Shown here piece by piece: positions 1 through 5,241 of a stretch of DNA of 6,466 bases. The notes below the pieces were generated by a model. That model was not told where the DNA came from. It saw only the letters and a list, made by a program, of their open reading frames with translations, and did no database searches. Every line of letters starts with the position of its first letter. The first letter of the stretch is position 1. The position numbers and the translations under genes were made by a program. The stretch lies in assembly GCF_000966975.1 (NCBI RefSeq), contig NZ_JZWV01001117.1, positions 1 to 6,466 of the forward strand, written 5' to 3'. This stretch comes from Streptomyces katrae. GTDB lineage: Bacteria; Actinomycetota; Actinomycetes; Streptomycetales; Streptomycetaceae.

Positions 1-1082
1 GTGGCGTTCAGCGCCGCCACCAGGTCGACGCCGCCGAAGGCCTTCGGGTCGGTGCCCGTGGCGTGGGCGGTCAGGACCAGCGTGGCCAGGGCGGCCGGGT
101 TCCGGTTGGACCAGGATGCGGAGTTGTTCTTGAGCCACTCCAGCGCGCCCGCAGCCGCCTGCCGGTGTCCGGCCGCCGCCAGGGCGATCACGGCGTCGGC
201 GGTGTTGCCGGTGTCCGGGGTCGGCTGGTCGGCGCCGGGCGTGACGGCCGTGAGGTGGCCGTCCTTCTTCAGGGCCTCGGCCAGGTAGCCGGCCGCGGCC
301 TGGGCGGCGGCCGCCGGGTCCGCGGCACCCGCCGGGCAGGCCAGCGGGGCGGTGGGGGTGTCGGTGGTGGCGGGCTCGACGAGCGTGCCCTTGCCCAGGC
401 CGGCCAGGACGGCGGCGGCCGTGGCGTCGGCGTTGGCGGCGAGCTTGCCGTCGGCCGGCTGGTACCCGAAGGCGCCCCGGTCGCCGGCCGGCTCGGCGGA
501 ACAGCCCAGCTGGAAGGAGAGCAGGCCGTCGTAGGCGGACTTGCCGGCCTTCGACTTCACCTCGGCCGGCTTCTCGCCCGCCACGGCGAGCGCGCTGATC
601 ACGATCGAGGTGGAGCTGCCCTCGCTGGGGGAGCCGGGGACGTAGGCCCAGCCCCCGTCCTCGTTCTGGACGGACTTCAGCCAGTCCGTGGCCTTCTTGA
701 CCTGCGCGTCCTTGCCGCCGAGGGCCTTCAGCGCCTGGACGGCCACGGCGGTGGCGTTCGTGTCGTACACGGTCGTCGCGTCACAGGCCTTCGTGGCGTC
801 CGCGCGGAACGAGGCGAAGCCGCCGTTCGCGCACTGCTGGCCGGTGAGCCAGTCGACGGCCTGCGGGGCGGGCTTCTCGCCGACGGTCTGCTGGGCGAGC
901 AGCGCGAAGGACTGCCGCCACACCCCGTCGTAGGAGGGGTCGGCCTTGCCGAAGAGGCCCGAGGGGATGACCGGCGGCGCGGAGGGGGCGGGCGGCGGCG
1001 TGTCGGCGAGGGCTGCGGGGGCGGCGCCCACGCAGAGCACGGCTGAGGCGGCGAGCGCGGCGGCGCTGCGGCGGACGTTCAT
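1..1082 (-). CDS. Secreted prenyltransferase/squalene-oxidase-repeat protein, candidate B12-binding protein (3' end outside window)
   Basis: The first 360 residues are present and the reading frame stays open to the window edge. The start MNVRRSAAAL opens a Sec-type signal peptide: two Arg at 4-5, an Ala/Val-rich core, and likely cleavage after ALA at 24-26. Cys17 lacks a lipobox. A Pro/Ala linker (27-40) precedes repeats of the alpha/alpha-toroid fold. Examples are AVDWLTGQQCANGGF near 75-89, ATDWLKSVQNEDGGW near 131-145 (the QxxDGGW signature of squalene/terpenoid cyclase repeats), and a later ALEWLKNN repeat near 313. I see no DxDD or other cyclase catalytic motif, so a binding role is more likely than catalysis. 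Four cysteines (84, 100, 194, 249) could form disulfides outside the cell. The B12 riboswitch in the leader suggests a cobalamin role. Human intrinsic factor and transcobalamin share this toroid fold, so an analogous B12-capture protein is my inference. The Shine-Dalgarno is weak (GAGAGG, 12 bases upstream). Confidence 0.85.
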   Translation of the reverse strand, partial: MNVRRSAAALAASAVLCVGAAPAALADTPPPAPSAPPVIPSGLFGKADPSYDGVWRQSFALLAQQTVGEKPAPQAVDWLTGQQCANGGFASFRADATKACDATTVYDTNATAVAVQALKALGGKDAQVKKATDWLKSVQNEDGGWAYVPGSPSEGSSTSIVISALAVAGEKPAEVKSKAGKSAYDGLLSFQLGCSAEPAGDRGAFGYQPADGKLAANADATAAAVLAGLGKGTLVEPATTDTPTAPLACPAGAADPAAAAQAAAGYLAEALKKDGHLTAVTPGADQPTPDTGNTADAVIALAAAGHRQAAAGALEWLKNNSASWSNRNPAALATLVLTAHATGTDPKAFGGVDLVAALNA

Positions 1083-1169
1083 GGCGGGGCGGGTGCCTCT
1101 CGTGCGGGGAGCGGGAGACGGGCACGCGCGGGCACCGGGCTCCGGCTCCGTTTACCTCGACGGTGCCGG

Positions 1170-1188
1170 CCGCCGGAGGCTCCGGCGG
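1170..1188 (-). terminator. Hairpin downstream of riboswitch, possible expression platform
   Basis: A perfect 8-bp stem (CCGCCGGA / TCCGGCGG) with a 3-base loop lies between the riboswitch aptamer and the start codon at 1082. No U-tract follows. It could therefore be a U-less actinobacterial terminator, part of a switching structure, or chance in GC-rich DNA. It does not cover the Shine-Dalgarno region, which is about 75 bases further downstream. Confidence 0.35.
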
Positions 1189-1189
1189 C

Positions 1190-1315
1190 ACGAGCCGCGC
1201 ACCTCCGCTACGGGGCATTCCGGCTCCCCGCCCCGCGCGCTGCGGGCCGGGTCACGGTTGCGGGTCAGCGCCGGATTCGCACCGGCTTCCCCCCGTACGG
1301 AAGTGTGGACGACGG
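1190..1315 (-). promoter_or_regulatory. Cobalamin (adenosylcobalamin-type) riboswitch
   Basis: Read on the minus strand, 1294-1252 gives GGGGGAAGCCGGTGCGAATC followed by CGGCGCTGACCCGCAACCGT and GA. This is the highly conserved cobalamin-riboswitch core: GGGAA, then the P3 hairpin GCCGG/CCGGC at 1270-1286, then CTGaCCCGCAACnGTGA. A B12-box-like segment, GAGCCGGAATGCCCCGTAGC, follows near 1226-1207 at the expected place, although it diverges from the canonical AGCCAGGAGACCTGCC. The element lies about 110 to 230 bases upstream of the secreted repeat-protein gene on the same strand. In this family, ligand binding normally represses the downstream gene. Outer boundaries are approximate because I could not fold the RNA. 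Confidence 0.88.
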
Positions 1316-1319
1316 CCTC

Positions 1320-1325
1320 ACTCTA
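1320..1325 (-). promoter_or_regulatory. Candidate -10 box for the riboswitch transcript
   Basis: On the minus strand TAGAGT fits the actinobacterial TANNNT -10 pattern. It would place transcription start near 1313, just before the riboswitch core and about 60 bases past the stop codon of the upstream MBL gene. No convincing -35 is visible 16 to 18 bases further up. Confidence 0.3.
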
Positions 1326-1385
1326 CCGGCCCGTACCCCGCGGGCCCCGGGGCGCCGGACCCCCGCACCCCCCGGCCCGCGCCGC

Positions 1386-2438
1386 TCAGACCGCCCGGTA
1401 CGCCACCGGGTCCGTGCCCGTGACCGCCTCCGCCCGGCCCTGTTTCACCAGTCGCCGCAGGTGGGCTTCCGCTTCGGAGACGGCGATGTTCCGCGAACCG
1501 TACGGGATCTGCTCCCAGGGCCGGTTCCACACCATGCGCTCCGCCAGCCCCCACGGGGTCAGCGGCTCGGCCAGCAGCAGCCGCCACAGCCCGTCCAGCC
1601 GCTCCTCGTGGTGCGCGAGGAGCTCCCGTACGCGGGCGGGGGCGTCGGTGAAGGGGTGCTGGTGGGCCGGGAGCACCTCGGCCGGCTCCAGGCGGCCGAC
1701 GCGTTCGAGGGAGTCGAGGTAGTCGCCGAGGGGGTCGGTGACCCGGGTGTCCTCCGGGGCCTCGTACAGGCCGATGTGCGGGGAGATCCCGGGCAGCAGG
1801 TGGTCCCCGGAGAAGAGCCGGCCGTTGCCGGGCAGGTTCGCGGGATGGGCCTCCTCCAGGTGCAGGCAGACGTGGCCGGGGGTGTGTCCGGGGGTCCAGA
1901 TCGCCCGCATCCGGCGCCCGGGCAGCGGCAGCAGCTCGCCGGGGACGATCTCCCGGTCGGGGACGGCGGCCCGCAGTCCCGGCAGGGTCCGCGTCCGGCC
2001 GCTCTCCCGGGCCGCGCGCAGCGGTGCGACGTGCTCCTCGGGGGCTCCCGCGGCGGTCAGCTTCTCGCCCATGTAGTCGAACCAGTGGCCCGGATCGGCG
2101 GAGCGGGTCCGCAGGACCACCTCGGTGTCGGCGGCGTGCATGGCGATCCACGCCCCGGACGCCTCCCGGACCTTCCCGGACAGGCCGTGGTGGTCGGGGT
2201 GGTGGTGGGTGATGACCACGCCGTGCACGTCGGCGACGGCGATGCCGAGCGCGCCGAGTCCGGCGGTCAGGGCGTCCCAGGAGCCCGGGTCGTCCCAGCC
2301 GGTGTCGACCAGGACGGGGCCGGAGCCGGTGTCGAGGACGTGGACCAGGGTGTGCCCGAGGGGGTTGTCGGGGATGGGGACCTTGATTCCCCAGACACCC
2401 CCGCCGTGGTCGGTGACCTGTGACATGACCTCTGACAT
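1386..2438 (-). CDS. MBL-fold metallo-hydrolase with C-terminal winged-helix domain
   Basis: This 350-residue cytoplasmic protein has the metallo-beta-lactamase metal site. HHHPDH (His78, His80, Asp82, His83) is followed by His185 in TPGHTPGH, Asp212 in FSGDH and His259 in LPAHQHPF. That set is complete for a dinuclear Zn/Fe centre, so the enzyme should be active. The last 60 or so residues (about 290-350) look like the winged-helix tail found in LACTB2-like and related MBL hydrolases. The substrate cannot be read from sequence; thioester, lactone or other ester hydrolysis are the usual family options. I start at 2438 because AGGGAG sits five bases before that ATG, while the in-frame ATG at 2426 has poor spacing. 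It is divergent from the aldehyde dehydrogenase-ferredoxin operon, with a palindromic operator-like element about 34 bases upstream. This suggests shared control and a common degradative or detoxifying role. Confidence 0.9.
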   Translation of the reverse strand: MSEVMSQVTDHGGGVWGIKVPIPDNPLGHTLVHVLDTGSGPVLVDTGWDDPGSWDALTAGLGALGIAVADVHGVVITHHHPDHHGLSGKVREASGAWIAMHAADTEVVLRTRSADPGHWFDYMGEKLTAAGAPEEHVAPLRAARESGRTRTLPGLRAAVPDREIVPGELLPLPGRRMRAIWTPGHTPGHVCLHLEEAHPANLPGNGRLFSGDHLLPGISPHIGLYEAPEDTRVTDPLGDYLDSLERVGRLEPAEVLPAHQHPFTDAPARVRELLAHHEERLDGLWRLLLAEPLTPWGLAERMVWNRPWEQIPYGSRNIAVSEAEAHLRRLVKQGRAEAVTGTDPVAYRAV

Positions 2439-2471
2439 GGGGGCTCCCTGGCCGGCTCGATCCACTCTGAC

Positions 2472-2485
2472 GAGAACGCGTTCCA
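2472..2485. promoter_or_regulatory. KstR-like palindromic operator candidate (MBL side)
   Basis: The 14-mer GAGAACGCGTTCCA contains the perfect 10-bp palindrome GAACGCGTTC (2474-2483). It matches seven of the eight fixed positions of the published mycobacterial KstR consensus TNNAACNNGTTNNA; the first T is G here. It lies 34 bases upstream of the MBL start codon, where a repressor could block the minus-strand promoter. Which TetR-family regulator binds is inference. Confidence 0.5.
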
Positions 2486-2573
2486 GTAGTAGCCCAAGTC
2501 GACCGTCCGCCAACAGTCCTGACCGTGCATCGGCTCTTCTGCGACCCCTGTCCCGACCGTGGACTCCTGGAAC

Positions 2574-2592
2574 TAGAACTGGTATCAGTTCT
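2574..2592. promoter_or_regulatory. Inverted-repeat operator candidate (aldehyde dehydrogenase side)
   Basis: AGAACTGGTATCAGTTCT (2575-2592) is a perfect inverted repeat with 7-bp arms and a 4-base centre. The overlapping 14-mer at 2574-2587 (TAGAACTGGTATCA) also matches seven of eight fixed positions of TNNAACNNGTTNNA. It ends 43 bases before the aldehyde dehydrogenase ATG, so it should overlap or flank the core promoter. A weak TGGACT-N17-TATCAG promoter reading (2560-2588) would overlap the site. Confidence 0.5.
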
Positions 2593-2622
2593 GCGACATC
2601 GGTGAGAGCGTGTGCAGCCCCT

Positions 2623-2627
2623 GGAGG
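2623..2627 (+). promoter_or_regulatory. Ribosome binding site fixing the aldehyde dehydrogenase start
   Basis: GGAGG lies eight bases before the ATG at 2636. The earlier in-frame GTG at 2612 has no comparable site, and it would place this GGAGG inside the coding sequence. Confidence 0.75.
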
Positions 2628-2635
2628 CATCGGAC

Positions 2636-4087
2636 ATGACCGAGCTCGTGGAACACGGACAACTGTTCATCGGCGGGGAATGGACCGATCCGCTGGGCAC
2701 CGGCACCATCCGCGTGGTCTCCCCCCACACCGAGCAGGTCATCGGCAGCGTCCCGCACGCCTGCGAGGCCGACGTCGACCGGGCCGTCGCCGCCGCGCGC
2801 AAGGCCTTCGAGGAGGGCCCCTGGCCCCGCCTCACCCTGGACGAGCGCATCGCCGTCGTCTCCCGCATCAAGGACGCCATCACCGTCCGGCACGAGGAGA
2901 TAGCCCGCTCCATCAGCTCCCAGAACGGCTCCCCGTACTCCTGGAGCGTCCTCGCCCAGGCCCTCGGCGCGATGATGGTCTACGACGCCGCCATCACCGT
3001 CGCCCGCGACTACCCGTACGAGGAACGCCGCCAGGGCGCCCTCGGCCCGATCCTGGTGCGCCGCGAACCGGTCGGGGTCGTCGCCGCCGTCATCCCGTGG
3101 AACGTCCCGCAGTTCGTGGCCGCCGCCAAGCTCGCCCCGGCGCTGCTCACCGGCTCCTCCGTCATCCTCAAGCCCTCGCCCGAGGCCCCGCTGGACTCCT
3201 TCATCCTGGCCGACATCGCCCGCGAGGCCGGGCTGCCCGAGGGCGTGCTGTCGGTCCTGCCCGCCGACCGGGAGGTCAGCGAGTACCTGGTCGGACACCC
3301 CGGCATCGAAAAGGTCGCCTTCACCGGCTCCGTCGCGGCCGGCAAGCGGGTCATGGAGGTCGCCGCCCGCAACCTGACCCGGGTCACCCTCGAACTCGGC
3401 GGCAAGTCCGCCGCCGTGATCCTGCCGGACGCGGACCTGGAGGCCGCCGTCGCCGGGATCGTCCCCGCCGCCTGGATGAACAACGGCCAGGCCTGCGTGG
3501 CCCAGACCCGGATCCTCGCCCCGCGCAGCCGCTACGGGGAGATCGCCGAGGCCCTCGCGGCCGCGGCCGGCGCCCTCGTCGTCGGCGACCCCCTCGACCC
3601 GGCCACCCAGCTCGGCCCGCTCGTCGCCCGGCGCCAGCAGCAGCGCTCCCTCGACTACATCCGCATCGGCCAGGAGGAGGGCGCCAAGATCCTCACCGGC
3701 GGCGGCCGCCCGAAGGGCCTGGAACGCGGCTGGTACGTCGAACCCACCCTCTTCGGCGACGTCGACAACTCGATGCGGATCGCCCAGGAGGAGATCTTCG
3801 GCCCGGTCGTCTGCCTGATCCCCTACACGGACGAGGCGGAGGCCTCCCGCATCGCGAACGACTCGGAATTCGGCCTGAGCGGCAGCGTCTGGACCGCCGA
3901 CGTCGACCACGGCATCGACTTCGCCCGCGGCGTCCGCACCGGCACCTTCAACGTCAACACCTTCAGCCTGGACATGCTCGGCCCCTTCGGCGGCTACAAG
4001 AACAGCGGCGTGGGACGGGAGTTCGGCCCCGAGGGCCTGAGCGAGTACCTGGAGCACAAGATGATCCACCTGCCGGCGGGCTCCTGA
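2636..4087 (+). CDS. NAD(P)-dependent aldehyde dehydrogenase
   Basis: This 483-residue protein has the normal length for the ALDH superfamily and oxidises an aldehyde to the acid with NAD(P)+. All hallmark residues are present: Asn156 in PWNVPQ, Lys179 in ILKPSPEAP, the Rossmann turn FTGSVAAGKRV (229-239), general base Glu253 in LELGGK, nucleophile Cys287 in GQACVA, and Glu386 in EEIFGPV. The C-terminal part (near 449-480, GGYKNSGVGREFGPEG onward) resembles the betaine/geranial-type and mycobacterial Rv0223c-like ALDHs. The substrate is not determined. A strong GGAGG sets the ATG start. The stop codon overlaps the ferredoxin start (TGATG), so the two are one operon with coupled translation. 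The upstream KstR-like element suggests, without proving, control by a TetR-family regulator sensing a lipid, terpene or steroid metabolite. Confidence 0.95.
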   Translation: MTELVEHGQLFIGGEWTDPLGTGTIRVVSPHTEQVIGSVPHACEADVDRAVAAARKAFEEGPWPRLTLDERIAVVSRIKDAITVRHEEIARSISSQNGSPYSWSVLAQALGAMMVYDAAITVARDYPYEERRQGALGPILVRREPVGVVAAVIPWNVPQFVAAAKLAPALLTGSSVILKPSPEAPLDSFILADIAREAGLPEGVLSVLPADREVSEYLVGHPGIEKVAFTGSVAAGKRVMEVAARNLTRVTLELGGKSAAVILPDADLEAAVAGIVPAAWMNNGQACVAQTRILAPRSRYGEIAEALAAAAGALVVGDPLDPATQLGPLVARRQQQRSLDYIRIGQEEGAKILTGGGRPKGLERGWYVEPTLFGDVDNSMRIAQEEIFGPVVCLIPYTDEAEASRIANDSEFGLSGSVWTADVDHGIDFARGVRTGTFNVNTFSLDMLGPFGGYKNSGVGREFGPEGLSEYLEHKMIHLPAGS

Positions 4088-4320
4088 TGGGCGACCGCTG
4101 GCAGGTGGAGGTGGACCGGGGCGTCTGCATCGGCTCGGGCATGTGCGTGAACCACGCCCCGGACGCCTTCACCCTCGACTCCGCCCGCCAGTCCCACCCC
4201 CGCACCCCCGAGACGGACGCCAACGAACCCACCCTCACGGCGGCGGAAGGCTGCCCCGTGGAGGCCATCCTGATCACCCTCGCGGCCACGGGCGAGCCGG
4301 TCTTCCCGCCGGAGGACTGA
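4087..4320 (+). CDS. Small [3Fe-4S]-type ferredoxin
   Basis: This 77-residue acidic soluble electron carrier has the cysteine pattern CIGSGMC (Cys18 and Cys24) and, later, Cys-Pro in EGCPVEAI. In a CxxxxxC...CP arrangement the cysteine that would bind the fourth iron is missing, which is typical of single-cluster [3Fe-4S] ferredoxins of actinobacteria. These usually pass electrons from a ferredoxin reductase to a cytochrome P450. The flanking VNHAPDAF and TAAEGCP segments are characteristic of the P450-partner class. Its ATG overlaps the aldehyde dehydrogenase stop by one base. An NAD-dependent dehydrogenase does not need a ferredoxin, so the real partner is probably a P450 or other oxygenase encoded elsewhere, making the aldehyde that its neighbour oxidises. 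The partner is inference. Confidence 0.9.
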   Translation: MGDRWQVEVDRGVCIGSGMCVNHAPDAFTLDSARQSHPRTPETDANEPTLTAAEGCPVEAILITLAATGEPVFPPED

Positions 4321-4331
4321 CGGCGGACGGG

Positions 4332-4351
4332 CCGGAGCCGCCCGGCTCCGG
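4332..4351 (+). terminator. Hairpin after the aldehyde dehydrogenase-ferredoxin operon
   Basis: CCGGAGCCG and CGGCTCCGG form a perfect 9-bp inverted repeat around two bases, so the real loop is four bases or more. It begins 11 bases past the ferredoxin stop. No T-run follows, as is common for terminators in high-GC actinobacteria. A second weaker pairing (GGCGCC at 4354-4359 and 4372-4377) sits just downstream. Confidence 0.55.
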
Positions 4352-4395
4352 ACGGCGCCCTCCAGCCCGGCGGCGCCTGACCGGCACCCCGGCTT

Positions 4396-4418
4396 TCCTC
4401 CGGCGCCCGACCGGAGGA
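4396..4418 (+). promoter_or_regulatory. Stem-loop containing an anti-Shine-Dalgarno-like arm
   Basis: TCCTCCGG and CCGGAGGA form a perfect 8-bp stem with a 7-base loop, 46 bases before the DUF1059 start. The left arm TCCTCC could also pair with the later AGGAGG (4423-4428) or GGGAGG (4452-4457). It may be a second terminator for the upstream operon or a leader structure affecting translation of the small gene. The sequence does not decide between these. Confidence 0.4.
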
Positions 4419-4463
4419 TCGTAGGAGGTGTGACCGGTAGGCATCGCCACTGGGAGGTGCGTC

Positions 4464-4649
4464 ATGCGCAAGGTCATGGACTGCAGGGAGTACCCCAGCG
4501 AGGTCGGATGCACCCTGACGATCATCGGTGAGGAAGACGAGGTCATGGACGCGGCCGTCCAGCACGCGGTCGCGGTGCACGGCGAGGAGGACACCACGGA
4601 GTTCCGCGACGCCCTGCGCGGCATGCTGAAGACCGAGGTGGCCGCCTGA
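4464..4649 (+). CDS. DUF1059 small protein
   Basis: This 61-residue protein fills the whole DUF1059 family length. The pattern DCREYPSE near 6-13, GCTLTI near 15-20, GEEDEV near 22-27 and HAVAVHGEED near 34-43 is how I recognise it. Two cysteines (7 and 16) fall in the conserved N-terminal half. No transmembrane segment or signal peptide is visible, so it is probably cytoplasmic. The biochemical role of the family is unknown to me. The ATG is preceded by GGGAGG at six bases, a strong site. Another AGGAGG at 4423-4428 has no in-frame start behind it. It appears to be a single-gene unit, converging with the minus-strand gene that ends nine bases after its stop codon. I see no clear promoter in the 143 bases upstream, though hairpins there separate it from the operon before. 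Confidence 0.85.
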   Translation: MRKVMDCREYPSEVGCTLTIIGEEDEVMDAAVQHAVAVHGEEDTTEFRDALRGMLKTEVAA

Positions 4650-4658
4650 CGCCCGACC

Positions 4659-5174
4659 TCAGGGCAGCCGCCTGAGCTCCTCCAACGCCTCCCGGGCGGA
4701 GAACGACTCGAAGAGACGCAGCACCGGCCCCTGCCCGGACGCCAGGACCCCGTAGTACTCCGGAATGAGCGAAAGGTCCCCCCAGGGCTCCTCCACATGA
4801 GCCCGGACGAGCAGTCGCCCTGATCCCGTGGACCGTATCCACGGGATCAGGAGGAACCCGTCCAGCGCGGGATCACCGACGCCGACGACGGTGTCCGCCC
4901 CCTCGACCAGCTCCAGCTCCGCCGGCAGCCCGTCCCCGGGACACTCCACCAGCCGCCGGGTGACGGCCTCCCGCACCCCCCACCCCTCAGCCACCACCGC
5001 TATCTCAGCCCGGGTGTCCTCCCCGATCCGCACCCGGTGCCGCAGCAGCGCGTCCACCAGGTAATCCAGGCCGGCCTCCTGCTCACCGACCGCCCAGCAC
5101 ACCCGCACCTCATCACCATCGGGGTCAGGCAGCAGGGCGGCGAAACGATCCCAAACCAGAGCTTCGTCGATCAC
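4659..5174 (-). CDS. Conserved-looking hypothetical protein, 171 residues
   Basis: I do not recognise a family. The protein is soluble and acidic, with no signal peptide or membrane span. It starts MIDEALVWDR and ends in a helix-like EALEELRRLP. An N-terminal part rich in Asp/Glu (about 15-60) leads to alternating hydrophobic stretches (LLIPWI near 108-113, LLVRAHVEEPWGD near 121-133), suggesting a mixed alpha/beta domain. Strong third-position GC supports real coding on this strand. The GTG start at 5174 has no Shine-Dalgarno. Instead TAGGCT ends six bases before it, which would give a leaderless message. The gene diverges from the methyltransferase across 67 bases and converges on the DUF1059 gene with nine bases between stops. 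A perfect 14-bp inverted repeat lies within the codons around residues 107-118. Confidence 0.75.
   Translation of the reverse strand: MIDEALVWDRFAALLPDPDGDEVRVCWAVGEQEAGLDYLVDALLRHRVRIGEDTRAEIAVVAEGWGVREAVTRRLVECPGDGLPAELELVEGADTVVGVGDPALDGFLLIPWIRSTGSGRLLVRAHVEEPWGDLSLIPEYYGVLASGQGPVLRLFESFSAREALEELRRLP
4819..4851. repeat. Perfect 14-bp inverted repeat inside the 171-residue gene
   Basis: CCTGATCCCGTGGA and its exact complement TCCACGGGATCAGG flank the five bases CCGTA. The element lies fully inside coding sequence, where the minus strand reads roughly LLIPWIRSTGSG. It would fold into a very stable hairpin in either transcript. No T-run follows on either side. It could be an intragenic protein-binding site, an mRNA structure, a folding block to convergent transcription, or chance. 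Confidence 0.85.
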
Positions 5175-5180
5175 CCGCAG

Positions 5181-5186
5181 AGCCTA
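5181..5186 (-). promoter_or_regulatory. Candidate -10 box for leaderless transcription of the 171-residue gene
   Basis: TAGGCT on the minus strand lies exactly six bases before the GTG at 5174, so transcription would begin at or next to the start codon. The absence of any Shine-Dalgarno supports this. No good -35 is visible, so the call is tentative. Confidence 0.4.
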
Positions 5187-5241
5187 CGACGCCTACCTAA
5201 AACGGGATGCGCGCGATCTTGCCCCCTGCGAAGCTGCGCCG

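Noticed and set aside
63..1046. Long plus-strand open frame (327 codons) opposite the secreted repeat protein
   Set aside because: Composition is almost only Gly, Arg, Val and Ala, with no domain. The minus frame has a signal peptide, family repeats and an upstream riboswitch, so this is an antisense shadow.
2612..2635. Upstream GTG start for the aldehyde dehydrogenase, adding eight residues
   Set aside because: The strong GGAGG at 2623-2627 is ideally spaced for the ATG at 2636, and the extra residues fall outside the family's usual N-terminus.
2585..4069. 494-codon minus-strand open frame antisense to the aldehyde dehydrogenase
   Set aside because: Gly/Asp/Val-rich mirror frame typical of high-GC genes; no motif and no ribosome binding site.
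2125..4320. 731-codon plus-strand open frame overlapping the aldehyde dehydrogenase and ending as the ferredoxin
   Set aside because: Only its final 77 codons are real (the ferredoxin). The rest is Arg/Pro-rich out-of-frame reading through the dehydrogenase, which has all catalytic motifs in another frame.
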